Assembly: GCF_000003815.2 (NCBI RefSeq)
Contig: NC_049980.1
Span: forward strand, 17,587,154-17,651,153
Origin: Branchiostoma floridae
Taxonomy: Eukaryota > Chordata > Leptocardii > Amphioxiformes > Branchiostomatidae
Length of the DNA stretch: 64,000 bases
Direction of reading: 5' to 3'
Shown here: piece after piece, positions 26,701-36,255 of the stretch
Numbering within the stretch: position 1 is the stretch's first letter
Layout: every line of letters begins with the position of its first letter
The notes under the pieces: generated by a model
Told to the model about the DNA's origin: nothing
Seen by the model: only the letters and a program-made list of their open reading frames with translations
Databases searched by the model: none
Translations under genes and position numbers: made by a program

Positions 26701-27822
26701 AGGACGTAAGAGGGATTCCAAGGTCGGTGTAACTGTCTGTAACTTCTATTTTACTATCATATATGAAGAATTCTTTTGACACTTTCTTTATATTGCCTTT
26801 AGAGAAGATAAGAACTTTTGTTTTAGATACATTAACAGATAGTTTCCAATTATCACAATATGTTTGTCGAGTATTGTTGCATTGCTGAAGTCCCTGCTTT
26901 GACAATGAAATCAGAGCAAGGTCGTCTGCCCAGGACAAACAATTAATAGATCTAGAAGTTAAAGTAGCTGCATCACATTGGTCACGGTAAAAACATTGCG
27001 GCAGATCATTGATAAATAGGTTGAATAGCAACGGACAAAGGTTACAACCTTGTCTTACACCACATGTGGAAACAAAGGAATCTGATAAACCATTCTGTAT
27101 TCTAACAGCATAGTTGACATTCATGTGCATAGATTTCAATACATTAAAGAAGTTTCCATCGATACCATAATGTCACAATTTGTAGAATAATCCGACACGC
27201 CATACACTGTCAAATGCATAATGTATTCGCTGTTGCTTTTATAACAATTATTATTATTACTATGGTCCATCATAATTATCTGTCCCTGCTGTACCAGTAT
27301 CACAAGTTTGCAAAGTTGGTGACGAAACGACTTTCCCATTGATATTGCACAACATTACAGCTCACAGTTCAGTTTTTTTTTTGCCAATTCCCGTAACCAT
27401 TATCTGAAAAACATTTTGTCTACAAAGCTATGTCCTCTTCGGCTTAGAAAATAGTAAAAAAAATAGTGTAATCTCTTGACCGACGCTAATTTTAAGATAC
27501 ACATGACAATTATGTACAATCGTATACGCGTATGAAATTGATCGCAACAGAAAAAAAGTTAAAACTATATGCTGTTTTGTAAAGCGCATGCTGTCGTCTT
27601 CTTGCCTGCTATGTTTTAAAGCAACGTCCAGCGAAATACATTAATTTAACGTTAATGTCGCAGCCCATGATTATGCTTTTGCTAAAAAATACCAAGTGAT
27701 AATGGTACATGCATCTATATCACATGGATGTTGGTTTTACCTGTTGTGTCGCCGATTCCTACAGTAAGTAGTACAAGGGTAGCTAGTAGTTCCAGCCCAT
27801 CCTTAAACCTGGCGCGAGTCAT
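2261..27822 (-). CDS. Large secreted or surface protein with about 12 tandem CARDB-like modules (3' end outside window)
   Basis: Thirty-four coding exons join in frame with GT donors and AG acceptors. From the 5' end: 27741-27822, 24893-25104, 23565-23724, 20724-20783, 19028-19221, 18077-18314, 17452-17630, 16740-16989, 15856-16008, 15220-15395, 14111-14201, 13206-13402, 12784-12871, 12005-12187, 11408-11562, 10770-10902, 10013-10159, 9554-9705, 9152-9290, 8674-8814, 8275-8435, 7712-7890, 7462-7547, 6917-7017, 6380-6568, 5972-6104, 5109-5260, 4771-4953, 4487-4598, 4058-4162, 3615-3794, 3221-3388, 2670-2798, 2261-2406. They sum to 5154 nt (1718 codons). After a signal peptide the protein is 11 full modules plus part of a twelfth. 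Each has an FYLS-x-D or similar strand, often a CG-x-VY strand, and an acidic NN loop, resembling the CARDB beta-sandwich family, so an extracellular adhesion or binding role is inferred. No transmembrane segment or stop is seen, so the C-terminus lies to the left. I do not recognise a named orthologue. Confidence 0.85.
3221..4162 (-). CDS. CARDB-like module 11 (exons 30-32)
   Basis: Exons 4058-4162, 3615-3794 and 3221-3388 give 151 residues, phase 1 to 1; the two internal introns are also phase 1 here. The strand at the FYLS position is YQLYIRKKTADP. The last exon has LPYCGSDSVIKVVMDD, an ANEGNNEQEV loop and closing Cys SSMCTS. Confidence 0.8.
4487..5260 (-). CDS. CARDB-like module 10 (exons 27-29)
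   Basis: Exons 5109-5260, 4771-4953 and 4487-4598 give 149 residues, phase 1 to 1. The last exon reads VDHLFVSVESD then EEHVEENNVAG, a good acidic NN loop. Cys pair: LACEAN at the end of exon 28 and DTDCSD in exon 29. The FYLS strand has become LYVQRGS. Confidence 0.8.
5385..5890. repeat. 43-bp minisatellite in an intron
   Basis: Units built on CAGGCAAACACACCTG-TCCTTGGTGCTGAAC repeat every 43 bp. The first four (5417-5590) are nearly identical, then they decay toward 5890. Both strands give open frames through the array only because the period is short of stops; it is flanked by exons 26 and 27 of the large gene and is not coding. Confidence 0.85.
5972..7017 (-). CDS. CARDB-like module 9 (exons 24-26)
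   Basis: Exons 6917-7017, 6380-6568 and 5972-6104 give 141 residues, phase 1 to 1. The middle exon carries IEFYLSNDNTLDPSD, and the last RFCGSVYILVQVD, a KLNNVMD loop and closing Cys SCDNG. The intron after exon 26 contains the 43-bp minisatellite. Confidence 0.85.
7462..8435 (-). CDS. CARDB-like module 8 (exons 21-23)
   Basis: Exons 8275-8435, 7712-7890 and 7462-7547 give 142 residues, phase 1 to 1. The middle exon opens with FYLSDDIVFDGEDEE and uniquely leaves in phase 2. Exon 23 therefore needs an acceptor inside a 23-bp tandem repeat (boundary 7547/7548); only this one keeps the frame. The end reads DAVDANNFRAIPFPCYG. Cys pair MCQK and FPCYG. Confidence 0.75.
8674..9705 (-). CDS. CARDB-like module 7 (exons 18-20)
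   Basis: Exons 9554-9705, 9152-9290 and 8674-8814 give exactly 144 residues, phase 1 to 1. The first exon ends SYHFYLSHDE; the last has GHYCGWTYLGVEV, a PYNNIQL loop and the closing FLHCDG. The acceptor region of exon 19 is duplicated about 105 bp upstream of it (toward 9475). Confidence 0.85.
10013..11562 (-). CDS. CARDB-like module 6 (exons 15-17)
   Basis: Exons 11408-11562, 10770-10902 and 10013-10159 give 145 residues, phase 1 to 1. It contains FDITISNQGITTTQLG, a typical NxG strand, then AYFSDDGDLDPAWD, the FYLS-x-D equivalent starting the middle exon. The conserved Cys pair is PRCLQL and KMCDAG. Confidence 0.85.
11640..11800 (+). repeat. Dispersed CTGCAGT-type repeat unit
   Basis: This intronic segment resembles units at 19480-19700 (inverted) and 43870-44190. 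Shared pieces are the GCCAGG block, a CCTTCCC-ACCCCTACCCACAT block, CCAAATATCATGA-type text, and AGAGTTATGCT near the end. The family is of unknown type. Confidence 0.5.
12005..13402 (-). CDS. CARDB-like module 5 (exons 12-14)
   Basis: Exons 13206-13402, 12784-12871 and 12005-12187 give 156 residues, the longest copy, phase 1 to 1. The first exon reads KFKFFLSQNQMLDP at the FYLS-x-D position. The last has GDFCGDVYVSILLD, a long acidic loop ending EGNNAYTTLV, the closing Cys, and a proline-rich tail PPPPTEG that may be a hinge. Confidence 0.85.
14111..16008 (-). CDS. CARDB-like module 4 (exons 9-11)
   Basis: Exons 15856-16008, 15220-15395 and 14111-14201 give 140 residues, phase 1 to 1. The first exon has two extra Cys (VACAKPACD), likely a local disulfide. 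The conserved pair is TCSDLNK and YQCSG. The 100-N assembly gap lies in the intron between exons 10 and 11, so an extra exon there cannot be excluded, though the frame joins without one. Confidence 0.8.
14855..14954. other. Assembly gap of 100 N
   Basis: A run of exactly 100 N, the usual placeholder for an unsized gap, within the intron between exons 10 and 11 of the large gene. The true length is unknown. Confidence 0.95.
16740..17630 (-). CDS. CARDB-like module 3 (exons 7-8)
   Basis: Two exons (179 + 250 nt), 143 residues, phase 1 to 1. The second exon again combines the middle and C-terminal parts. It has the strongest copy of the C-terminal signature: KYCGSVYAILVAD followed by DRADNIAVV and a closing Cys in LIQCSQ. 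Confidence 0.85.
18077..19221 (-). CDS. CARDB-like module 2 (exons 5-6)
   Basis: Two exons (194 + 238 nt) give exactly 144 residues, phase 1 to 1. The second exon fuses what are two exons in most modules. It shows the pre-strand LQPGSS turn, a VRLPANQ strand and the acidic DDVGNDFAVDMDN loop typical of CARDB ends. This is the only complete module with no cysteine: both conserved positions are lost. A 482-bp hAT-like element sits in its internal intron. Confidence 0.8.
18480..18961. mobile_element. hAT-like non-autonomous element (MITE)
   Basis: A 482-bp segment starts CAGCCTTGACAAA and ends TTTGTGACAAGGCTG, imperfect terminal inverted repeats with the CAG...CTG ends typical of hAT elements. 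It is flanked by ACTGAG at 18474-18479 and 18962-18967, a probable target-site duplication (hAT usually makes 8 bp). No transposase reading frame is inside; the interior has C-rich tracts and a GCCGCC-rich subterminal part. Confidence 0.65.
19480..19700 (-). repeat. Dispersed CTGCAGT-type repeat unit, inverted copy
   Basis: Read on the minus strand this matches the tandem units at 43870-44190: CCGCTGCAGTACC, a stretch near AATCGAACTTGACCTT, a CCTACCCACAT block and a closing match to the AGAGTTATGCTG end. It lies in an intron of the large gene and is not coding. Confidence 0.55.
20724..25104 (-). CDS. CARDB-like module 1 (exons 2-4)
   Basis: Exons 24893-25104, 23565-23724 and 20724-20783 make 432 nt, 144 residues, phase 1 to phase 1. 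Exon 2 carries IDFYLSTDTTLDP, the clearest CARDB-like strand in the protein. Exon 3 has the first conserved Cys (GICGQSD) and exon 4, only 60 nt, ends with the second (VICEG). The intron between exons 3 and 4 holds three foldback repeats. Confidence 0.8.
20811..21655. mobile_element. Foldback DNA element with long inverted repeats
   Basis: The arm at about 20884-20965 is the near-perfect reverse complement of 21510-21592; both carry GATATCCAGAA, CAAGCGA and AGCGCTT-AGGATAGA blocks. Outside these, GAATGTCGTCTATCC at 20816 pairs with the GTCGTCTATGC complement near 21637-21650. The loop (about 21000-21500) has no transposase. Short AGCGCTTTTAGGATAGA words are repeated in both directions at the ends. 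Confidence 0.75.
22660..22872. mobile_element. Partial second copy of the 20.8-kb foldback family
   Basis: ATATGGAAACCTGGGCGTAAACAATCA at 22669 parallels the start of the right half of the element at 21308, and the following GATATCCAGAATGCGCTC and GCGCTTTTGGGATAGA blocks match its right arm. The left half is missing, so this is a solo arm or truncated copy. Confidence 0.6.
22975..23420. mobile_element. Foldback element with about 120-bp inverted arms and a tRNA B-box-like loop
   Basis: AGCGCTCCAGGGGAGTTTAA at 23086 pairs with TTAAACTCCCCTGGGCGCT at about 23310, AAGGCAGTCAGCCCGCC with GGCGGGCCTTACTGTCTT, and ACCCTGGGAGCCAT with ATGGTTCCCAGGGT. The loop between the arms contains GGTTCGAATCC at 23231-23241, a perfect RNA polymerase III B box, but no convincing A box or cloverleaf. 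Confidence 0.7.
25537..27345 (-). mobile_element. Non-LTR retrotransposon relic (RT and C-terminal region)
   Basis: The frame at 26597-27139 (minus) encodes the reverse-transcriptase palm: GVRQGCNLCPLLFNLFIND, then SWADDLALIS with the catalytic Asp pair, and a thumb-like region. Downstream, 25537-26040 encodes the usual C-terminal part with the motif LRISSHKLNIETGRY and a Cys/His cluster (CPKHIEDEFHFLMEC). The 560 bp between them are broken by stops and frameshifts, and the 5' part is missing. It lies in the first coding intron of the large gene, in the same direction. Confidence 0.85.
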
Positions 27823-27823
27823 C
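27741..27823 (-). CDS. Signal-peptide exon of the CARDB-like gene
   Basis: The ATG at 27822 follows the acceptor by one base. The 27 codons read as a classic signal peptide: a basic start with two Arg and a Lys in the first seven residues, a hydrophobic core LELLATLVLLTVGIG, then a short polar stretch. The exon ends in phase 1 at CAG/GTAAAA. The next exon in the chain begins in phase 1 only if its acceptor is GGAAG at 25105, which has a poor pyrimidine tract, so this junction is the least certain of the gene. Confidence 0.75.
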
Positions 27824-27829
27824 CTGAAA

Positions 27830-30420
27830 GCAAACCAGAAGCCTGATCACGATGGTAATCAGTTGAAAACATCAACATTTCGGTCTTAAAAAGTCTGTAT
27901 CAAAATGATGTTGCCGATTTAACTGATTCGTCTATGAGTCATGTACGACCGCCTCATTTCTCCGGCAAATATTTTCACTCTATTTTAAGTTCTACTTTGT
28001 AAACTCTATCCGCACGCCGAGACAAGTGGACGTTTTCCACACCTCGGTAAGCTATGTAGAAATTCCCCTTGGCTTTTTAAATTTCATATTTTCTTTATTT
28101 CCTTTATTAATTTCTGCTTTCTGATGTATTCTTAGATACAAATCAACCAATTGCTTATTTCAAATTCCAATAAGGCTTCCTTCGACTTTTGCTGGATCTG
28201 ACCGTTTTGGTTAATCATATTCAACCTGAAGTCAGTATTTCATAGACGTTGACAAAATATAGTTTCACAGTCCCAAAAGTTCCATTGACATTGATAGGAA
28301 AACGAATGTTCTTGTATATATCGTTACTAATATGTACGTCATTTATTCAAATCTACCATGAAATTCAGACGTACTGCTGATAGGTACGTACGGTAGGTAT
28401 ATGTGGAGGAAAAATTCTGTTGGCGAATGATGTCAATGGTACGGGTAGACACCTGTCTTCCATGCGCTGCAAAAGTGACCAGTTCGTGTAAAAAACACTT
28501 TACTTAATATTGCTCTCGTCTGCCACACAAAAGACGCGATGCCCTGACAATGGGCAACCTTTCAAGCTATTGTAAAAAAGCCTGACTAATAGTCCTGTTA
28601 TTCCTTTCATTAGTAGACCTAGCTTTTAGGCATGTCTAACACAAAAGAGCAGGGGTTTGTAACAAAGCCGAGATGAATTATAGATGACTTTCGGGTCCGG
28701 ACTCATCATGTTAATGGGGAGAGCTAATTTGAGTGGGTTGTCATTAGCTGCGAAGCAGAAAATAACCGTATACAGAAAACTACAAAAGATATTAAAATAT
28801 TGAAGTGGTAATGGCACTACAGCACGAACAGTTTGAGCATTCTAGTATGTACTATATGTTTGTAAATGTCTCATACTAGTACTTTTAGACTGTCAGAACG
28901 GGGCACAGTGGTATAAACAGCTGCAGTACGTTAAAATACAACTCACTCTCACAATCACATGCTGACCTGTTGATTATAGTTTTCACATCCCCTGAGAAGC
29001 ATCACCAGATGGAGATATGAAATAGCATAGAACAAAAAAGGCAATTGTCCCTAGGGGACTAAACGAAATGACAGATTACTTTGAAGTTATGCCTTTTTGA
29101 AGGCAAGTTGTGGGTAAGAGCAATTCGGAAACGGTCTCAAACATAAATATGTTTCTTCAGATTATTTGTTCAATTGGTGGAAATGAATCGTCATCAGTGC
29201 TTTAATAGGGCATCTTGGATAACAATATATTAACAAACTGAAATTTCTCTAAAAATTCAACCTTAATTTGTCGGTATGTTCTATCGACAGGGACAAATTC
29301 ATTATCCAGGTCCCTATTCAGCAACTTGGCACATACCAGCACACAAGTTACACGTATAGCTTTCGGAGTACGTCAATAGTTAAGAAATGTATGGTAATGT
29401 AAATATGACGAAAGCTACATGAACAACAAAAAAGCTTGTGCTGCGGACGACACTGGCCCGGGGTCATATCCCTGTGATAATTACTCCAGTAACCTTGGAA
29501 CATCTGTTTTTCATCGTGTTAACACGGTGGTACCGGTGTTTCTGCGCCTGAATAATTCATGAGACTACCAGGCAAACCTATTCCGATAATGACGCACCAC
29601 ATGGTGATGGAACACACACACCTGTTACTCTAAATGTGGCCAAGATGAAAGGATCTTCATCATATCATCATCAAAATAAGGACGGAAAAGGACACATGTA
29701 AAAGTAGTTAAACATTATTCTGCAGTGATCGCCGTTTAGGAGATAGAGACGTAAAATGTCTACCACATACAAGAGGAAAAACTGTTCAGATAGAAGATGA
29801 TAAAATGTATGTCTCTAAGTTTGCCATTTAGTCAGAGGTATTGGGGAAGTGATAATATTTTGTATTTGGGCCTCCATGCCATTTAGATATTTTGTAACCC
29901 ACCCCCCCTTCGTGATAACGGTACTATTTAAGTGTGTAGAATGTCCACATGTTTGGTCGATTGTAACTTTTATGGTAATTCTGCTGATCAAAAATTGTAT
30001 CTTTTGGACAATGCTATTTCAGCTACGTGCTCAGTTCAGCGGGACCAATTCGGCGATGCTTCTACAACACGTTCTATTTGTTTGTTTCTTTGTTAGAATA
30101 ATGAGTTTGCGACTTTTTGTCAACGCTTCACAACTTTGGGGTAAACCTTGTATCATAACGCCATATGTTACATTGTCATGAACCGACGCGAAATAAACTG
30201 ATGGTTTGATACCAAGTATCTTTGTATGATATCTGGGATAGAAAAGCCAGGAACAAATACAAAACAAGCTGTTCTTACAGTGAAAAAGAACTGTGACAAA
30301 GAACCAGCATTTATCCAGTCAATGACACTTTAGCACATATGCTTACTTTTTCAATCGTTCAATGAGGAAGAAATAAAATGAAGAAATAGAAAATAGATAT
30401 ATATTCCATATCACACTTAC
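27830..30420 (-). other. 5' UTR intron, no gene seen
   Basis: Between the signal-peptide exon and the 5' UTR exon I see no supported exon, RNA gene or element end. Open frames here (for example 29849-30181 plus) have no recognisable protein features. Confidence 0.4.
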
Positions 30421-30600
30421 CTCAGAGAGGCTGATCGCACTCAACCCCACTCAGTCAGACCGGGATTCTTATCTTCTCCGTCTCTTCCTGTAAGTTCTTC
30501 AAAAGAAAGGATGTGAAGAAGATCGTGCCCCGCTCCCGAATCCGCCGTCTCACGGGGAGCTCTGCATCTGCATAGCAACTGCGCTCTTATTGTATTTCTG
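30421..30600 (-). promoter_or_regulatory. 5' UTR exon and likely promoter region of the CARDB-like gene
   Basis: On the minus strand a strong donor (CTCTGAG followed by GTAAGTG) lies at 30420/30421. It pairs naturally with the acceptor TTTCAG at 27824, just before the start ATG, giving a 2.6-kb 5' UTR intron. The transcription start is not resolved; the right edge is a guess. An E-box CACGTG lies near 30604 and a CRE-like TGACGTAA near 30664. There is no clear TATA box. The exon is inferred from splice signals only. Confidence 0.45.
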
Positions 30601-32000
30601 GACACGTGACTGTCCCATGTGACGGTTTTAATTGCAACTGTCGATGCCAAATATATCAGGCTGATGACGTAACCTTGAGAATCATCAGCATTAATGTTAT
30701 GGGGCATTAGTGAACATTAACAAAGGTTGTAATACTAGTACTGTGCAAGTTTTAGAGGCTACCATGGCAAGTTCATAAAACCATTACATCCAGTGAAGAA
30801 GTCGAATTCACTTGTCTTTGTAGAATATGATTCTTGTGTTGGTTGACATTGTATATATTGCATGTATCTTTCAACTATCCTTTTGTTGCAACTTGTACTT
30901 AGCCCTGTGGCTATATATGTACAATAAAGCTCCTCATTCATTCATTTATGAAAAATGACTGACCATCTGATATTGCTTCCAGTTATCTTAGGGTATAGCG
31001 ACATTTGGACAACTCAGCGTCTGTGCCAGGTTCAGGACTGTTAAGAAACTTTCTCACTCATCTTTATTGCTAAATGTCACTAGCAAACTGTCATTCCTTT
31101 GTTCAGCAAACCCTGGTGACCTAAGTTACCATTCAACTATCATCTGCAGAGTGGAATGGAAGGAAGCTGTTGGAAAGACAAAATTCCATTACAAAGGTGT
31201 GGTAGCGAAATGAAATAATGACATATTTGGTTCACGCATGGACAAGTGTAGTATGTAACGTTAATGATATCGATGGTTGGAAAGTGGGTGGGTGATGTGG
31301 GGTTGGGCTTGCTTGATTCTTAAGCTATTCACAGACCAGGCACAAATACTCTCTGGTCTATCCTATTTTCCAAATTAAATACTAGTACTAGCTGAGCCAA
31401 CCAGGAACCACACTCAAAGTAAAATTCTGCAGGCTCAAAAGAATTCCATTCTATATGTAATTCTAGGAGATGATAGCACTCACTCTGCACAAATAGGAAA
31501 ATTCACAAAAGAATGTAAAATTGGACTTTGGAACCAGTAATGTGAAATATTACACTCGATATGTTGATTTATTCATTATCTCGTAGGTTAGGTTAAATTA
31601 TATTTGTATGTGTAGCTGTAGAAGACAATACATCGCTGTTATGTCAAGAAAGATTGTTGTTGTCGTGGTTGTTGCAAAAATGGAGTGACCCATATGCGAG
31701 CTTTGAAATAAACCAGGGCTCATGTACGAATAATGTAGCATGGAAACAGTTGGAGGTGAGCTATGGCATGTTTATAAAGCAGGTGAAAACAATTAGTGCC
31801 ATGAAGATGTATTTAAAGTTGTCTTATCGATCCAGACTTGATCATCTAGTCCATTTGTTTAGAACTGAATTTTCTTTAACGTATAAAAACGGGTGAATCC
31901 AAAAAATGTTGCTAATCTTATTTATGGTAAAAAAAAGTGTGGCAATATAAACTATTACCATGGTGACGGTTTTATTCTGTATAAGTACTAAGGATTGTTG
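30600..32000. other. Intergenic, nothing supported
   Basis: AT-rich spacer between the divergent large gene (left) and the PRMT genes (right). Short open frames have no recognisable motif. Confidence 0.4.
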
Positions 32001-32039
32001 TTTTAGGTGTACTTTAGTTGTGTTCTATCCTTTCGCTTT

Positions 32040-32415
32040 TTGTTAACAAGAAAGGCGATCTCTTGTGACGAGTGACCTATTATAAATGATTCTCATTGAT
32101 CATACAAATGAGGTCCTGATTTGCATAAAAGATATCAGTTGATCATCTTCAAAGTATGAAAGCTATTGTAGCATTTCCTCATAAATCGTGTAAATGAGAC
32201 TTAAGTCTGCATGTTCAACGTAACGTACATGTTGCTGCCCAATGTCGCAACAATGGAATTTCCGTCATTCAACACTATTATAAACATTTCTCATTGATTA
32301 TGAAACTAGGTAACAATTTGCATAATTGATGTCTATCGACATTTCTCTCTTTTCTAGTTACATATGTCATGTTTAACAGTTTAAGTGTCCTAGTATGATG
32401 AAATTGATGAATGAT
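32040..32415 (+). repeat. AT-rich dispersed repeat (paired ATTTGCAT family)
   Basis: Segments such as CATTTCCTCATAAATCG-TGTAAATGA and CAATTTGCATAATTGATGTCTATC with TTTCTCTCTTTTCTAGTTACATATG are shared with 43130-43400. This is one member of the family also seen at 33.2, 43 and 54 kb. Confidence 0.65.
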
Positions 32416-32759
32416 GAATGGTTTTATTTGTCAAGCCTTGCAGCTGGATCAGCTGAATTGAGAATTACAGGAGTGAAGCATATCTCCATACATAAATAAG
32501 TAAAATCATCGATATCGGGAGTAAAATAACAAGGCTATTGAAGTTAAAAACAGCATAAATCTACAAGACACTCAGACAATTTGCACAAGGACAATGTTAA
32601 AAAGTGCACGGCTAATACAAAGAGGAAGATCATGAGCCCACAGAACAAGATCGTAGATGTAAAGTGACTTCTGAATGCGTGTAAAGTGACTTCTGAATAC
32701 ACAGTCAGAGTACTAATAGTCTCTACTATAGTACTAAGAGTCTCTAATATACACTTTCA

Positions 32760-33195
32760 GACAACTAGTCGTCACCTGCATACAGCAGACTTAAGGCACG
32801 TGGGATGAAGGACATCGCGTGTCTTTTACTTTTGCTGATCATTGTTGCACGATATCGTCTTCTGCTGCGTAGACCGTAGTGAGTGTCCATGGGGCTGGTT
32901 AAGACTTCCCAGAGAGGAGAAGACTCGTCCTGAAGGGTATGTTCAAGTGTTCTCAATGTGGCTCTGTCACGTCTACTAGCTAGTGTTGGGATAGAGTCAA
33001 CTGAAAGTCCAATGATTCTCATACAGCGCTTTTGAACAGATTCAAGAGAGTCCGAAAGATGATTTGGCATCCTCCCAACACAGGGCTCGCGTACTCGAGG
33101 ACTAGTAGGTCTTATAAACGTCAGGTACTAGGTAGATCTGGGTTAAGACGTCTACCGAGAGACCCGCCTTCTTAGCGATGCAAAGGTAGTGAATC
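32760..33195 (-). mobile_element. LINE 3' fragment
   Basis: Minus-strand translation gives KKAGLSVDVLTQIYL, then (after a frame change) EYASPVLGG, and MPNHLSDSLESVQKRCMRII followed by a region ending near 32766. This is the conserved tail of CR1/L2/Jockey-type non-LTR polymerase proteins. It is 5'-truncated and frame-broken. Confidence 0.8.
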
Positions 33196-33745
33196 CTTGG
33201 TCGGACAAATTAGTATTATGTGGATAAATAAACTGTGCTCATCAATTATGCAAATTTGCCCCTGGTTTTCATTGATAGTCCTTACTTATGGGAGGCATCT
33301 CCGAAGTTATCTACATATCAAAATCCTGATGATCCGTCAACTCCCTCCCGAGTTATTCCCTTCCAACTGTGTGGTGCAATTACGCACGGGCGGACGAACT
33401 GCTGTGGAATTTCGGGAATATTTGCCAATAAGATATATACTAGAGTAAGTCTTATATTTCTCTCTTTTTTAGTCACATATGGCATATTTTTTCGTATTCT
33501 AACATGAAATGCAGTATCTTCATAAACTGTCCTCATTAATTATGCAAATTAGCCCCTGATTTGCATGATTAGCATTAAATTATGTAAGGCATCTCTGAAG
33601 CTATCTACATTTCAAATATTATGAAGATCCGTCAACCCATTCCCGAGTTATTCCCCTCTAAAGGGATGATGCAGCTACGCAGGCGGGGAAAATTCCTGAC
33701 ATGCCTGCGGGATTTTGGGAATTCTTGTCAAACGGACGCACACTA
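33195..33745 (+). repeat. Two tandem AT-rich repeat units with inverted octamer motifs
   Basis: Two units about 298 bp apart share an ATGCAAAT-ttagcccctg block, GCATCTC-GAAG-TATCTACAT, GA-GATCCGTCAACCC-TTCCCGAGTTATTCCC and AAAGGGATGATGCAG. The second has the pair ATGCAAAT (33542-33549) and ATTTGCAT (33559-33566) with a 9-bp spacer. Confidence 0.8.
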
Positions 33746-33775
33746 TACTACTAGGCTATCCTCTGAGGCGTCGCC

Positions 33776-34612
33776 AAAAAAAGGATAACACTCCCATCGT
33801 GTACTTCTCACTATGCTCCCACAGTCCCATTTTTTTTACCAAAAGGTCTCGGACCGGAGTTTCTTTTGCGATTTCGGAGGTTGGCGGAGAGCCTCAGGCT
33901 GGAGGGCAATACTTCCGCTAGGAAACGTAGGACGTGAGACTTAATCAATATGGTGGAAAGTCGTTTACTGCCTCTTTCCGACAAACTTATAGGTATCGTT
34001 TGTTCCTTCTATATTTGGGGTAGAATATGTAGTAAAATTTTAATTTTGGACCCGAAAACTATCATTTTTAACACTTTTTTGATCGAAGCTGCTTGGAAAA
34101 AACGGATTTTCCAAGGATAACGGCCTACGTGGTAGAAAAGCTAAATTCTTCATGTTTTTTTTAAAAATGAAAATAAAGAAAATTCTATGTGATAACTTTT
34201 TGCAATCTCCGATGACGTAATTTTATCGAAATCGCATTAAAAACGCTGCTAGTTGGGTTATCAGGCGAAAAAAAAAAGATTCACCGTTGCAGCGGACTAA
34301 TACAAAAATGGTTTCGCTGGCCGACCAACTACTCCTCGCACAAAAATAATACAACCCACGGGCTTTTCAGGAAATACGACAAATCTATGCTCAGCTATAA
34401 CGATCACCAAGCAACAGGGAGCAAAAGTTAGGCAGACAACAGCGCACTTCCGGCCTATTACACCACCCTTCCGCCGGTCAGATTTGAACTCCGAACTGGA
34501 ACCAAAAATGGACAGCAGGAGTGTTATCCCCTTTTTCACCAGTAGGAGATTCAAGAACCACCTTCTGGTAAAAAAAATGGGACAGTGGGGGTGTTATCCT
34601 TTGTTTCGCTGA
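33776..34612. mobile_element. Foldback element, about 0.83 kb
   Basis: AAAAGGATAACACTCCCATC and CACAGTCCCATTTTTTTTACC at 33777-33845 are the inverse of GGTAAAAAAAATGGGACAGTG and GGTGTTATCCTTT at 34567-34606. A second AGGAGTGTTATCCCC lies at 34518. The interior has no recognisable protein. Confidence 0.6.
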
Positions 34613-35079
34613 TAAGAGGTTCAAGACGTTTAAGAATTCGGTAAAAAAAATGGGTTAAGGCTTTGTACCCTATATCATCACATCTGTTAGGAGATAGCAC
34701 GTGTTTCCAAAATGTTTTTACACCCCCCCCCCCCCATGTAAAACACAGTGATCCAAGCTATCTGTGAAAAGTTAAATTGTGAAACGTTACATACAAGTCA
34801 TCAATTCTGTTTCAGCTATTTGGTAGCTCTTGTAGTCACGGAGGAGAGCAGCATAAGATATTCTCATTATCTTCGTCAAGAAGATTATGTTTTCTGTTAC
34901 ATGGGTCTGTATGTAAGTCAACAGCATATAAGTTGAGAAATTGTGAATGGATCTTTTTTTTACTTCTGGTAGCTGGGTAGCGGTTGTGGAAAGGCATGCC
35001 TAGTCCCGAATAAAGACTCTATCCATAACAAGCATAATTCTTTGGCGAAGGTATGTGTTTCGTGAAACTCTCGTTACTT

Positions 35080-35370
35080 ATGCAAACGTCCTCATATTTT
35101 GCAAATTTGTATTTCATTTTGAACATTTTGTCTAAGCTACCACAAATCATTAAAATCTGTTATTCCTTTCTTGAGTTATCCTCTTCGGACATTTTTTTTA
35201 CAAAATATCTCTACAATTCCAAAACTAGCCACCTTACTAATATGTTACAATATTCCCGAGCACAATAGCTGACACCCAAAAATCGTGACCATAGCTTGTT
35301 CAGAACCCAATATATCAAAACCAGAACTTCCGCTGCAGCACCAAGGGAGGCCACGAGGGGGGCGCAAGTC
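35080..35370. repeat. Further copies of the dispersed repeat families
   Basis: The text TATGCAAACGTCCTCATATTTTGC followed by CTTGAGTTATCCTCTTC resembles the AT-rich family, and AACTTCCGCTGCAGCACC-AAGGGAGGCC resembles the CTGCAGT-type unit. Both are degenerate. Confidence 0.4.
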
Positions 35371-35560
35371 CAATTATTTTGTTACACCATATCATCTTAC
35401 TAAGTATGAACCAATCCACCCTGTCGTTCTTGGGTTATCTTGACCAACAAACAGACAAACGTTTGTAAAATATAATCTCCATAAGAAATATTTCATGGAT
35501 GTCACTAGTGAACAGCCTTACTGCCTTACTGCCCCTACGGCCACCTGAGCTACCGGACGA

Positions 35561-35719
35561 GTGAGTGAGTGAGTGAGTGAGTGAGTGAGTGAGTGAGTGA
35601 GTGAGTGAGTGAGTGAGTGAGTGAGTGAGTGAGTGAGTGAGTGAGTGAGTGAGTGAGTGAGTGAGTGAGTGAGTGAGTGAGTGAGTGAGTGAGTGAGTGA
35701 GTGAGTGAGTGAGTGAGTA
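35561..35719. repeat. (GAGT)n microsatellite
   Basis: About 39 perfect copies of GAGT. The reverse strand reads as a Thr-His-Ser-Leu repeat in frame, which is a product of the tetranucleotide and not a gene. Confidence 0.98.
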
Positions 35720-36255
35720 ACGAAGATGAAAAGATAAACATGTCCATACTCTCTGACTCACACGCGTTCAGTCAAGCATGTCAGAAGTTGTCTTCTCGAC
35801 AGTCCCACCCACCCGCATGCCTCGCCGCACCAATAGGCTTACGTTCTTGGCTTGTTTGTTTCCTTGCAATTAGTATTTTCACTTTTCATTGGGGGATGAG
35901 GAGGGTCAGGGTCCTACAATAACAAGGATGAGCCATCCCTCCATGAAATATTTAGAGACTTTGTAGATTTGCATAAGTTATACTTGGTGATGTTCATCAT
36001 TGACTAACTTACACATGTCACAAGTATAAAATTCCCAACATTTATCATTAAGCGGAATTGACCATACTTCATAGAAGCGAATATAACCTTCCTGAATATT
36101 TCATGGGGTAACAAGGTATCTGCATAAAAAAAAGTGATGGTCTGGTGAGGTCAGACAACTAACCACGGCGTTGCCTGCGGACAAAGTGACAACTAGGTCA
36201 GACAACCCCATTCAACCGGATCAACCCTGCCCATAATTCGTCTCTTTCCATGCGG

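Noticed and set aside
35435-35761. Open frames with a long Thr-His-Ser-Leu repeat
   Set aside because: Direct product of the (GAGT)n microsatellite; no start context or neighbouring exons.
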